A DNA stretch of 64,000 nucleotides from Lachnospiraceae bacterium (GTDB taxonomy: Bacteria > Bacillota > Clostridia > Lachnospirales > Lachnospiraceae): contig JAEETA010000010.1 in assembly GCA_016286555.1 (NCBI GenBank), forward strand, positions 1-64,000, written 5' to 3'. Each line of letters starts with the position of its first letter. Within the stretch, counting starts at the first letter, position 1. A program made the translations under genes and the position numbers. Positions 53,313 to 64,000 of the stretch are shown one piece after another. Below the pieces are notes generated by a model. The model was not told where the DNA came from. It did not search any database and saw only the letters and a program-made list of their open reading frames with translations.

Positions 53313-53374
53313 GTATCTTTTTCAAAATCTTTTTCATCGTTATTTTTTTACCAAATCACATGAAGCGATTTTTC

Positions 53375-53383
53375 TGTTATACT
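53375..53383 (+). promoter_or_regulatory. Extended -10 promoter of the KDG kinase gene
   Basis: TG-T-TATACT at 53375-53383, 31 bases before ATG 53415. The -35 is poor. Confidence 0.55.
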
Positions 53384-53414
53384 ATGCCCATTGAACCTGA
53401 TAAGGAGATATCGT

Positions 53415-54500
53415 ATGGAACACAAGAATCCGGTTTTCAACAATGGGGGAGGCGGCCATTTCATCACCATCGGTGAGATCATGCTGCGCCTCACGCCGCC
53501 GAACTATGAGAAGATCCGTATGACTACCAGCTTTGAAGCAAGCTACGGCGGATCGGAAGCAAATATCGCGCTGGCGCTGGCAAATCTCGGCGTCGAGAGT
53601 ACCTTTTTTACCGTAGTCCCCAACAATTCCCTGGGCAAAAGCGCAATCCGGCTCCTGCGCAGCAATGATGTGCATTGCACCCCTGTGATCCTCTCCACCC
53701 CCGAGGAGACGCCCTCTCACAGGCTCGGGAGTTATTATCTCGAAACGGGCTATGGGATCCGTCCCAGCAAGGTGATCTATGACAGAAAACACAGTGCCAT
53801 CACCGAATATGATTTTTCCGGGGTCGATATCGACGCTCTGCTCGATGGCTATACCTGGCTCCATATGAGCGGCATCACGCCTGCTCTTGCGGAGAACTGC
53901 AGAGAGCTTACCATAAACGTCCTGAAGAAAGCGAAGGAAAAGGGCCTGACCATCAGCTTCGACGGAAATTTCCGCAGCAAGCTCTGGAGCTGGGAAGAGG
54001 CAAGAGATTTCTGCACCCTCTGCCTGCCCTACGTGGATGTGCTCCTTGGGATCGAGCCCTATCATCTCTGGAAGGATGACGCGGATCACAGCAAAGGGGA
54101 TGTCAAGGACGGGATCCCTCTCCAGCCCAGCTATGAACAGCAGGATGCGATCAACCGCGCATTTGTCAAGCGATATCCGAACATCAAATGCATCGCCCGT
54201 CATGTCAGATATGCGCATTCCGGCTCGGAAAACAGCCTGAAGGCATTTCTCTGGTATGACGATCACACCTTCGAAAGCAGACTCTTCACCTTCACGATCC
54301 TGGACCGTGTCGGCGGCGGCGATGCCTTCGCCAGCGGACTGATCTACGCGATGATGCATGACTTTCAGCCCATGGACATGGTGAATTTCGCCGTAGCTTC
54401 CAGCGTGATCAAACACACCATCCGCGGCGATGCCAACATCACCGACGATGTGGAAAGCATCAAAAATCTCATGAACATGAATTACGATATCAAGCGCTGA
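53415..54500 (+). CDS. kdgK: PfkB-family sugar kinase, 2-keto-3-deoxygluconate kinase-like
   Basis: A 361-residue ribokinase-fold protein. Seen: the N-terminal TIGEIMLRLTPP, the substrate loop YGGSEANIALALANLG, FDGNFRSKLW and the catalytic/ATP motif DRVGGGDAFASGLIYAMM with the general-base Asp. KDG kinases of Firmicutes have this motif set, and phosphorylation of KDG for hexuronate catabolism is the best guess. It is longer than typical KdgK (310-340), and an insert of about 20 residues (WKDDADHSKGDVKDGIPLQ) lies after the middle strand. No aldolase or uronate genes adjoin. AAGGAG precedes the ATG. Confidence 0.82.
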   Translation: MEHKNPVFNNGGGGHFITIGEIMLRLTPPNYEKIRMTTSFEASYGGSEANIALALANLGVESTFFTVVPNNSLGKSAIRLLRSNDVHCTPVILSTPEETPSHRLGSYYLETGYGIRPSKVIYDRKHSAITEYDFSGVDIDALLDGYTWLHMSGITPALAENCRELTINVLKKAKEKGLTISFDGNFRSKLWSWEEARDFCTLCLPYVDVLLGIEPYHLWKDDADHSKGDVKDGIPLQPSYEQQDAINRAFVKRYPNIKCIARHVRYAHSGSENSLKAFLWYDDHTFESRLFTFTILDRVGGGDAFASGLIYAMMHDFQPMDMVNFAVASSVIKHTIRGDANITDDVESIKNLMNMNYDIKR

Positions 54501-54521
54501 CGCGTTTCGGAATCAAAAAAA

Positions 54522-54578
54522 GCCCCGCTACGGGGCAAAATAAAACGGCATGGTCGGAACCTCCAACCATGCCGCTTT
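54522..54578. terminator. Double hairpin between kdgK and asnA
   Basis: GCCCCG/CGGGGC (54522-54536) then CGGCATGGT/ACCATGCCG (54546-54574). The second is followed by CTTTT on the plus strand and by TTTTATTTT on the minus strand. It serves both convergent genes. Confidence 0.85.
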
Positions 54579-54585
54579 TCATTTC

Positions 54586-55596
54586 TTACAGGATGATCAC
54601 GCCCTTCTTCCGCGCGTACTCCACCTCATCCTGGGGCCAGACGGAAACCTGAACCTCGCCGATGTGGCACTTGCGAAGGAAGAACATACAGATGCGAGAC
54701 TGACCGATACCGCCGCCGATGGTATAAGGCACACGGCGATTCAGGATGTCCTTCTGGAAGGGCAGCTCTGCCCGCTCCTCGCAGCCTGCCTTCTTCAGCT
54801 GCTCCATCAAACTATCCTCGTCCACGCGGATCCCCATGGAGGACAGCTCCAGGGCGATGTCGGTGACGGGGTAGTAAACGATGATGTCGCCGTTCAGCTT
54901 CCAGTCATCGTAGTCAGGTGCACGGCCGTCGTGCTTCTCTCCGTTGGTGAGGAGGTCGCCGATCTGCATCAGGAAGATGGCACCGTACTCCTTGGCTGCC
55001 AGGTACTCACGCTCCTTGGCACTCTTATCGGGATAACGGTCCAGCAGTTCCTGGGTGGTGATGAAGGTGATGGTCTCCGGCAGGATGCATTTGATGTGAT
55101 CGTACCGGTTGGACATGTACTTCTCAGTGACGCGAAGCGCATCGTAGACTGCCTTCACCGTCTCCTTCAGGGTTTCAACATTTCGCTGATCCTTAGTGAT
55201 GATCTTCTCCCAGTCCCACTGGTCCACATAGACGGAGTGGATGTTGTCCGTGTCCTCATCTCTGCGGATGGCGTTCATATCGGTGTAAAGGCCCTCGCCC
55301 ACGGAAAAACCGTATCTGCCCAGTGCCATTCTCTTCCACTTTGCCAGGGAATGAACGATCTCGAAACTGCGGCCGGGAAGCTCCTTCACTTCAAAGTCCA
55401 CGGGACGTTCCACGCCGTTTAAGTTGTCGTTCAGTCCGGACTCGGGGGTGACAAACAAAGGCGCGGACACACGGTGCAGATTCAGCTGAGTTGCCAGCTC
55501 TCTCTGAAACTCATCCTTGACCTCTTTGATGGCGATCTGCGTCTCCCGCAGGTCCAGGACGGAATGATAACCGTCCGGAATAACGATCTTAGACAT
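54586..55596 (-). CDS. asnA: Aspartate-ammonia ligase (asparagine synthetase A)
   Basis: A 336-residue class II synthetase-like enzyme that makes asparagine from aspartate, ammonia and ATP. Hallmarks: APLFVTPESGLNDNLNGVERPV, VHSLAKWKRMALGRY, VYVDQWDWEK and the C-terminal YTIGGGIGQSRICMFFL. ATG 55596 (MSKIVIPDGY) is next to GGAGGAG; an earlier in-frame start would add 24 atypical residues. It follows metA by 78 bases, with two small palindromes in the gap. Confidence 0.96.
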   Translation of the reverse strand: MSKIVIPDGYHSVLDLRETQIAIKEVKDEFQRELATQLNLHRVSAPLFVTPESGLNDNLNGVERPVDFEVKELPGRSFEIVHSLAKWKRMALGRYGFSVGEGLYTDMNAIRRDEDTDNIHSVYVDQWDWEKIITKDQRNVETLKETVKAVYDALRVTEKYMSNRYDHIKCILPETITFITTQELLDRYPDKSAKEREYLAAKEYGAIFLMQIGDLLTNGEKHDGRAPDYDDWKLNGDIIVYYPVTDIALELSSMGIRVDEDSLMEQLKKAGCEERAELPFQKDILNRRVPYTIGGGIGQSRICMFFLRKCHIGEVQVSVWPQDEVEYARKKGVIIL

Positions 55597-55608
55597 TTCT
55601 CCTCCCTC

Positions 55609-55657
55609 TTCCGCAATGCGGAACCCTTTTTTCGTATCTGTCTCGTCAGTTTCTGAC
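55609..55657 (-). promoter_or_regulatory. Palindromes in the metA-asnA intergenic region
   Basis: TTCCGCA-A-TGCGGAA (55609-55623) abuts the asnA ribosome site, and GTCAG-TTT-CTGAC (55645-55657) lies within a weak TTGTCA/TACGAA promoter-like pair. They could be an operator or an RNA hairpin limiting asnA translation. Confidence 0.3.
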
Positions 55658-55674
55658 AATACCGTCACATATTT

Positions 55675-56601
55675 TTATTTCCCTGCAGGATCCTGCTCCA
55701 GCACATAAGGCGTTACCTGATATACATAGTAATTCAGCCAATTGCTGTAGAGGTTGTTGCTGTGAGAACGCCAGGACAGCTCCGGACGGTTCTCCGGGTT
55801 ATCCTCCGGGAAATAATTCACCGGGATCTGAATGGGCAGGCCCTTGTTCAGATCGCGGAAATACTCGTTGCTCAGGGTCATGCGGTCATACTCGGGATGG
55901 CCGGTGACAAAAATGCGATGTCCCTCTCCCGCGATGGCCAGATACACACCTGCTTCCTCGCTCTCTGCCAGCACCGTCAGATCCTTGCATGCATGAATGG
56001 CGTCGGAAGGGGTTGCGGTATGTCTGCTGTGAGGTGCCAGGAACACATCGTCAAAGCCACGGACCAGAGGGATCTTCCGGTTCATGACACGGTGCTTGAA
56101 GACGCCGAAGAGTTTTGCGTCCAACAGCACCTTATTGATGCCGTAGTAATGATAGAATCCTGCCTGAGCTCCCCAGCAGATATGGAGAATGGAAGTAACG
56201 TGGGTGTCGGCCCAGTCCATGATCTCACAGACCTCATCCCAGTAATCCACCTCCTCGAAGGTGATGTCCTCCACGGGAGCGCCGGTGATGATCATACCGT
56301 CGAACTTCCGATGACGGATCTCCTCAAAGGTGCAATAAAACTTATTCAGATGGCTGGCAGAGGTGTTGACGGACACATGGGATGCGGTGTTCATAAAGGT
56401 CACATCCACCTGCAGGGGCGTATTGGACAGAGCCCTTAAGAGCTGCAGCTCCGTGTCCTGTTTTACGGGCATGATATTTAAGATCAGAACCTGCAGAGGC
56501 CGGATATCCTGGTGAATGGCGCGAAATTCGTCCATCACGAAGATGTTTTCATCTTCCAGGATCTGCCGGGCCGGCAGTTCGCTTTGTACTTTAATGGGCA
56601 T
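55675..56601 (-). CDS. metA: Homoserine O-acetyltransferase of the MetA type
   Basis: A 308-residue class I glutamine amidotransferase-like enzyme. Starting at MPIKVQSELP, the key residues fall exactly on E. coli MetA numbering: Lys47, Cys142 (HICWGAQA), His235 and Glu237 (HPE). Residue 111 is Glu (TGAPVE), the residue reported to give acetyl-CoA rather than succinyl-CoA preference in Bacillus cereus MetA, so O-acetylhomoserine is the likely product. It feeds methionine or cysteine synthesis. The start has GAAGGA 7 bases upstream. It is followed by asnA. Confidence 0.94.
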   Translation of the reverse strand: MPIKVQSELPARQILEDENIFVMDEFRAIHQDIRPLQVLILNIMPVKQDTELQLLRALSNTPLQVDVTFMNTASHVSVNTSASHLNKFYCTFEEIRHRKFDGMIITGAPVEDITFEEVDYWDEVCEIMDWADTHVTSILHICWGAQAGFYHYYGINKVLLDAKLFGVFKHRVMNRKIPLVRGFDDVFLAPHSRHTATPSDAIHACKDLTVLAESEEAGVYLAIAGEGHRIFVTGHPEYDRMTLSNEYFRDLNKGLPIQIPVNYFPEDNPENRPELSWRSHSNNLYSNWLNYYVYQVTPYVLEQDPAGK

Positions 56602-56643
56602 GTTTTTTTCCTTCAAACCTATAAATAAGTAAAATAATTACAT

Positions 56644-56672
56644 AGTCTAGCACAGGTTCGTGACTTATACAA
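56644..56672 (-). promoter_or_regulatory. metA promoter inside the end of ligA
   Basis: Minus strand: TTGTAT (56672-56667), 17-base spacer ending TGC, TAGACT (56649-56644). The -35 overlaps the ligA stop codon. No S-box riboswitch fits in the 60-base leader. Confidence 0.6.
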
Positions 56673-58662
56673 ACCCCAAATACTCTTTTTGAAAATCTTC
56701 CTCGCTGAGGATGGGGATCCCAAGATCCCTGGCGGTCTTGTTTTTGTTGGAGGTGCTGGTGACATCGTTGTTGATGAGGGCCTTTGTCTTGGCGCTGACG
56801 GAGCCCGCCACCTTGCCGCCTCTGCTCTCGATCTCAGCCTTCAATGCATCCCGGTTGGGATAGTGAACCAGAGAGCCGGTGATAACGAAGGTCATACCGG
56901 ACAGATCAGGTCCGTCCCCTGAAGCAGTCTCCGGCTTTTCGATCATCAGCTCTTCCAGCAGCCGGTCCAGCAAAGCACTCTTTTTCGGATCCGCGAAAGC
57001 AGCCACGACGGAAGCGGAGATCACATCTCCCACGCCCTCAATGGCAGCCAGCTCCGCTGCATCCGCATGTCTCAGTTTTTCCACATCATAGTCAAATGCC
57101 TTGCAGATAAGTTTTGCTCCGGCAACACCCACATTCTCAATCCCCAGAGCATAGATCAGCCGGGGCAGGGTGGTCTTTTTCGAAGCACGGATACTCTTCC
57201 AGAGATTGTCAAAGGACTTTTGTCCGAAGCCTTCCATGCGGATGATCTCGTCATGGTAGCGGTCGATGTGATAAAGATCCGCAAAATCCTTGATAAATCC
57301 GCAGTCGATAAACTTCTCCAGGGTCGCCTCGGAGAGACCGTCCACATTCATGGCGTCCCTGCTGACGAACTGGGTGAAGGATTTGATCTGCTTTGCGGGG
57401 CATTCCGGATTGGTACAGTACAGGCTCTGGGCCTCGTTCTGGCTCCGGATTTCCGTCCTTCCACCACAGACGGGACATACCGCGGGGATCTCCAGATTCC
57501 CGGAACGGGTGAGATTCTCTGCGATCTGGGGAATGATCATATTCGCCTTGTACACCGTCAGACGGTCTCCGATGCCCAGTTCCAGTTCCCGCACGATGCT
57601 GACATTGTGAACGCTGGCTCTGGTAACGGTAGTCCCCTCCAGTTCCACGGGATCAAAGATCGCCACGGGATTGATGAGGCCTGTACGGCTGGCGCTCCAC
57701 TCCATGCTTCGCAGCACCGTCTCCGCCGTTTCGTCCGCCCATTTGAAGGCAATGGAATGCCTCGGCGCCTTGGCGGTCATGCCCAGGCTCCGGCCGTAGG
57801 AAACCTCCTCATAGGTCAGTACCAGACCGTCGGAAGGAATCTCGTACTTCTGGATCCGCAGAGCAAAATATTCAATCCGGTCCAGAATGGTATCTGCGGT
57901 CACATAATAATGCTCCACCGCTTCGAAGCCCAGCTTTTTCAGATATTCCAGGCGTTCAAATGCGGAATCCTGTATCTCTTCGTATTCCTCCAGCTCCTCC
58001 TCCGTGCCTTCCGCGCTCACCAGATTGAAGGCGATGAAACGCACATGGCGCTTTGCGGTGACGGCGCTGTCCAGCTGACGGACGCTACCGGAACAGAGAT
58101 TTCTGGGATTCTTATAGGCAGCGCCTTCCTCGGGCAAAGCTGCATTGATGGCTTCAAAATCAGGATAGGAAATGACCGCCTCTCCCCGGAGCACCAGGGT
58201 GCCTATAAAAGGAATCCGCATGGGCAGATTTTCAAAGGCTCTGGCATTGGGGGTGATAACCTCTCCGATCTCGCCGTTCCCACGGGTCACCGCCTTTGCC
58301 AGTACTCCGCCCTCATAGGTCAGCACCACAGTGAGGCCGTCCAGCTTCCAGCTTAAGACCCCTTCCCGGTCTCCCAGCCAGCTCCGGAGTTCCTCTCTGT
58401 CCTTGGTCTTCCCCAGGGAAAGCATGGGCTGGGCGTGCTGCTCCTTGGGCAGGGCATCCACGGCTTCATATCCCACTTTCTGAGTGGGGCTGCCGGATAA
58501 GATAACACCTGTTTCCTCTTCCAGTGCCACCAGCTCATCGTAGAGTCTGTCGTATTCCAGATTGCTCATGATCTCCCGGTCTTCCGCATAGTAAGCTCTG
58601 GAAGCCTTTGAGAGCACTGTATTCAGTTCCTTCATCCGAAGGAGTTTTTCCTCACGATCCAT
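56665..58662 (-). CDS. ligA: NAD-dependent DNA ligase LigA
   Basis: A 665-residue replicative ligase of normal length. The adenylation motif SWKLDGLTVVL carries the KxDG lysine. The OB fold is followed by a four-Cys zinc finger (CPVCGGRT and CTNPECPAK), the helix-hairpin-helix region and a C-terminal BRCT domain (about 590-665, TFVITGSLVHYPNRDALK). It seals Okazaki nicks. Its ATG directly follows the stop of the pseudouridine synthase gene, so they are coupled. Confidence 0.97.
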   Translation of the reverse strand: MDREEKLLRMKELNTVLSKASRAYYAEDREIMSNLEYDRLYDELVALEEETGVILSGSPTQKVGYEAVDALPKEQHAQPMLSLGKTKDREELRSWLGDREGVLSWKLDGLTVVLTYEGGVLAKAVTRGNGEIGEVITPNARAFENLPMRIPFIGTLVLRGEAVISYPDFEAINAALPEEGAAYKNPRNLCSGSVRQLDSAVTAKRHVRFIAFNLVSAEGTEEELEEYEEIQDSAFERLEYLKKLGFEAVEHYYVTADTILDRIEYFALRIQKYEIPSDGLVLTYEEVSYGRSLGMTAKAPRHSIAFKWADETAETVLRSMEWSASRTGLINPVAIFDPVELEGTTVTRASVHNVSIVRELELGIGDRLTVYKANMIIPQIAENLTRSGNLEIPAVCPVCGGRTEIRSQNEAQSLYCTNPECPAKQIKSFTQFVSRDAMNVDGLSEATLEKFIDCGFIKDFADLYHIDRYHDEIIRMEGFGQKSFDNLWKSIRASKKTTLPRLIYALGIENVGVAGAKLICKAFDYDVEKLRHADAAELAAIEGVGDVISASVVAAFADPKKSALLDRLLEELMIEKPETASGDGPDLSGMTFVITGSLVHYPNRDALKAEIESRGGKVAGSVSAKTKALINNDVTSTSNKNKTARDLGIPILSEEDFQKEYLGFV

Positions 58663-59415
58663 TTATCTGCCGCAGCTGCGCAAAAGCTCCCGCAGCTCCT
58701 CTCCTTTCACTTCCCGGTACTCTCCCGGGACCAGTTTTCCCAATGTGATGTTCAATACCCGTACACGCTTCAGGCTTTTCACTTCATAGCCACAGGCCTT
58801 GCACATGCGCCGGATCTGGCGGTTTAAGCCCTGGGTCAGAATGATGCGGAAGGTATTTTTCCCCAGGAGTTCTACTTTACAGGGTCTGGTGGTCACGTCC
58901 AGGTCCTTCAGGTAGATTCCCTCTTCCATCCGCTTTAAGGCCTCGGGGCGCAGCTCCTTCCCCACCTTTACCACGTATTCCTTCTCGTGGGCGTTGCTGC
59001 CACGCATCATAGCTTCGATCAGGTCTCCGTCGTTGGTCAGGAGCAGAAGCCCCTCCGAATCCCGGTCCAGACGCCCTGCGTAGGTCACCCGCACGGGATA
59101 ATCGATCTCTTTCGTCACCAGACGCTCTGCATGTGCATCCTTCTCGGAGCAGGTGACGCCCACGGGCTTGTAATAGGCCAGCACCAAGACTTGCGTCCGC
59201 TTTCCCACTGCTTCGCCGCGGCAGGTAACAATATCCCCGGGCAGGACTCTGCGCCCCATCTCGGGGATTTCTCCATTGATCCGAACCACGCCCTCTTCGA
59301 TGAGCTTATCCGCATCTCTCCGGGAACAGATCCCGGCTTCCGCCAGATATTTGTTTAACCGGATTCCCTCGGGAGGCGTCCGGTCTTCTTTTTTCCTTGC
59401 TTCCTCACGCTTCAT
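58663..59415 (-). CDS. rRNA large-subunit pseudouridine synthase, RluB/RluF type
   Basis: A 250-residue enzyme with an N-terminal S4 RNA-binding domain (about 16-65, LNKYLAEAGICSRRDADKLI) and a catalytic domain with YAGRLDRDSEGLLLLTNDGDL, where the second Asp is the nucleophile. RIILTQGLNRQIRRMCKACGY closes the active site. It isomerises specific uridines in 23S rRNA; RluF-like specificity is possible but not provable from sequence alone. It overlaps rnhA by 11 bases and abuts ligA. Confidence 0.92.
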   Translation of the reverse strand: MKREEARKKEDRTPPEGIRLNKYLAEAGICSRRDADKLIEEGVVRINGEIPEMGRRVLPGDIVTCRGEAVGKRTQVLVLAYYKPVGVTCSEKDAHAERLVTKEIDYPVRVTYAGRLDRDSEGLLLLTNDGDLIEAMMRGSNAHEKEYVVKVGKELRPEALKRMEEGIYLKDLDVTTRPCKVELLGKNTFRIILTQGLNRQIRRMCKACGYEVKSLKRVRVLNITLGKLVPGEYREVKGEELRELLRSCGR

Positions 59416-59872
59416 GGATCGCTATCTCCGAAACGGGACAAATGACCGGGATCCCGTCAGTCTCCAGGCCCTTCTTTGCCATCTCGTCCGCCAGCTCGTT
59501 GTAGGTCACATTGGTATGGGCTGCCACCTTGTGAAAATGCAGGGTGATCTCCTGTCCCCAGCCCCGCATGGCGGCGGCGTATTTCTTCGTCAGGTCGTTT
59601 TTTGTCTTCCAGGCACCGGTGACCCAGTCCTCGATGCCACTGTAATCATAATAAATGTGGATGGCGTCATATCCGCTTTTCCGTGCACATTGCACCGCAT
59701 ACATGGCCCCCAGCATCTCTCCCGTCACGTTCCGGGATTTCAGAGAGTCGGGATTGTTGCCGCTGCCGCAGGCACAGCGCACCCCCTCGGGGCTTAAGAA
59801 AACGCACCCGAAGGCGTATTTTTTCAAAGCGTCATTATAGCTGCCGTCCACGTAAACCGTAATCTCGCTCAT
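59405..59872 (-). CDS. Ribonuclease H family protein (RNase HI-like)
   Basis: A 155-residue RNase H fold protein. Candidate metal ligands are Asp in YVDGSYN, Glu in VTGEMLGAMYA, Asp in YYDYSGIEDW and Asp in TYNELADEMA, the DEDD set. It cleaves RNA in RNA:DNA hybrids, and the shape matches the YpdQ/RNase HI-like group common in Clostridia. It is the first gene of the rnh-rlu-ligA unit, divergent from carB. Confidence 0.88.
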   Translation of the reverse strand: MSEITVYVDGSYNDALKKYAFGCVFLSPEGVRCACGSGNNPDSLKSRNVTGEMLGAMYAVQCARKSGYDAIHIYYDYSGIEDWVTGAWKTKNDLTKKYAAAMRGWGQEITLHFHKVAAHTNVTYNELADEMAKKGLETDGIPVICPVSEIAIHEA

Positions 59873-59943
59873 AGGATTTTTCTCCGCAAATTTTTTCTAT
59901 TATATCACATTCGTTACCTCTTTTTTTCACCGGATATTTTTAA

Positions 59944-59949
59944 TATAAT
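59944..59949 (+). promoter_or_regulatory. -10 element of carB
   Basis: TATAAT at 59944-59949, 33 bases before the ATG, with a T-rich but non-consensus -35. No PyrR-type attenuator hairpin is seen in the short leader. Confidence 0.5.
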
Positions 59950-59982
59950 GATGGCTGTGTGAAAAATTTAAGGAGGTAGCGT

Positions 59983-63201
<3,219 letters not shown>

Positions 63202-63225
63202 GCATTGATCGAAGATACGCATAAG

Positions 63226-63260
63226 AAAAGACCTGTCCGCAGTCGCGGGCAGGTCTTTTT
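63226..63260. terminator. Bidirectional terminator after carB
   Basis: AAAAGACCTG and CAGGTCTTTTT pair, with an inner CCGC/GCGG extension and AGTC loop. It lies between convergent carB and the AI-2E family gene. Confidence 0.92.
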
Positions 63261-63289
63261 ATCGTTTCATTTATTCAGGACATCAGGTT

Positions 63290-64000
63290 TTACACCTTCC
63301 GAACCTTTTTCCCGTCCAGGGTAGGCTCCTGAGGAATCGGGGCATCCGTCCTGCCGTCAACTGCAGGTGCTTCCTCCGAAATCACAGCTGCGTCCTCTGA
63401 AGCGCCATCTTCCTCCGCTACGCCCTCACCTCTGTGAAGGCTCTTTGTGTTGGCACGCTGGTCCCGCTTCTCCACAAACCAGGGCAGGATCACTTCCTCA
63501 TAAACGAAAGTAAAGATGGCTGCGAAGGGAATGGCCAGGAGAATGCCGGGGATACCGAACATTCTGCCGCCCACAATGACCGTGATCAGGATCCAGACGG
63601 AAGGCACGCCCAGCAGCTCACCGAAGAGCTTGGGCTTCAGGATGTAACCGTCCAGGGTCTGCAACACCGCGGTAAAGATCAGATAGATCAGGCAGTGCAC
63701 GGGATTGTTCAGCAGGAGGATGAAACCGCCGATGGCCGCACCGATGACAGGACCGAAGGTGGGGATCAGGTTGGTTACGGTGGCGATCATGGAGATCAGG
63801 ACGATGTAAGGCATACCGAAGATTGCCATAAGGATGGCATTCAGGAGTCCCACGATGATACCGTCCACCAGATCGTACACCACGTAATGCACCAGGATCT
63901 CATGGCATCTGCTCCAGAAATTGGTGCGCTTTTCATAGGTTTCAGGGGTGTAAAGAGACTTCCGCAGTCTCCGGACCCCTGCCAGCATGGTGTCCTTCCC
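63290..64000 (-). CDS. AI-2E family transporter, C-terminal part
   Basis: The frame stays open to base 64000, so the N-terminal third is outside the window; 236 codons plus stop are visible. There are five or more membrane segments with VGLLNAILMAIFGMPYIVLI, IPTFGPVIGAAIGG and LDGYILKPKLFGELLGVPSVW, the PerM/AI-2E (UPF0118) signature. A charged, Glu/Ala-rich cytoplasmic tail of about 65 residues follows. Members export small molecules or ions, and the autoinducer role applies to only a few. An internal ATG at 63988 is not the real start. Confidence 0.9.
   Translation of the reverse strand, partial: GKDTMLAGVRRLRKSLYTPETYEKRTNFWSRCHEILVHYVVYDLVDGIIVGLLNAILMAIFGMPYIVLISMIATVTNLIPTFGPVIGAAIGGFILLLNNPVHCLIYLIFTAVLQTLDGYILKPKLFGELLGVPSVWILITVIVGGRMFGIPGILLAIPFAAIFTFVYEEVILPWFVEKRDQRANTKSLHRGEGVAEEDGASEDAAVISEEAPAVDGRTDAPIPQEPTLDGKKVRKV

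Noticed and set aside
56602-56664. S-box (SAM) riboswitch before metA
   Set aside because: The leader is too short and AT-rich, with no kink-turn or conserved S-box sequence.

Overview
The window looks like chromosome of an anaerobic, Gram-positive gut-type Clostridia, most likely a member of the Lachnospiraceae. This rests on the gene set: a six-gene Rnf operon, a sodium-pumping decarboxylase operon, a group B type [FeFe]-hydrogenase, a fused acyl-CoA dehydratase activase, a single-chain GlyRS, separate scpA/scpB, and cmk-ispH-S1 gene order. There are no rRNA, tRNA or CRISPR loci, no insertion sequences and no gene-free stretch above 300 bases. Many genes have a spurious upstream in-frame TTG or ATG that lies inside the Shine-Dalgarno sequence; starts here were moved to the codon correctly spaced from that site.

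Layout. 1-537: 3' end of ATP-type PEP carboxykinase. 635-4007: thrC-pepP (minus). 4110-4931: an AP2/HNH-like protein with a degenerate nuclease motif (plus). 5063-11190: rnfCDGEAB followed by a membrane-anchored GH25-like protein. 11327-12430: RNase H-fold exonuclease (plus). 12476-18877: a long minus-strand operon tetR-rpiR-FAD oxidoreductase-cmk-ispH-S1-cheR, with a cluster of four hairpins between tetR and rpiR. 19113-24447: carboxyltransferase-oadG-biotin carrier-oadB-oadA. 24588-28326: rpsU, metallophosphoesterase-scpA-scpB-GH5. 28466-30478: chemoreceptor. 30592-43421: a very long minus-strand run: rhomboid-like, sigma-like, unknown, M16 protease, DUF4349, era, recO, lipoprotein, glyS, alaS. 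43603-49653: [FeFe]-hydrogenase divergent from a 1,418-residue activase-like protein, with a Rex-type operator at the hydrogenase start site. 49781-53242: a more AT-rich accessory patch with a small membrane protein, a double-TIR/TPR protein, a possible 30-codon ORF and a Pr6Pr-like membrane protein. 53415-64000: KDG kinase, asnA, metA, ligA, rRNA pseudouridine synthase, RNase H, carB and the 3' part of an AI-2E family transporter.

How it works together. PEP carboxykinase, the biotin-dependent sodium-pump decarboxylase, Rnf and the hydrogenase form an energy and redox module. Oxaloacetate or acyl-CoA decarboxylation and ferredoxin:NAD+ oxidation can each charge a cation gradient, while the hydrogenase disposes of reduced ferredoxin, probably under NADH control through Rex. 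The rest is mostly housekeeping (translation, DNA ligation, chromosome condensation, amino acid synthesis).

The least explained items are the truncated sigma-factor-like protein (41750-42547), the TIR-TIR-Sel1-TPR protein (50162-52270), the AP2/HNH relic (4110-4931), the GH25 protein lacking its expected catalytic glutamate, and the hairpin cluster at 18162-18324. Functions are inferred from motifs read by eye; no database search was run.
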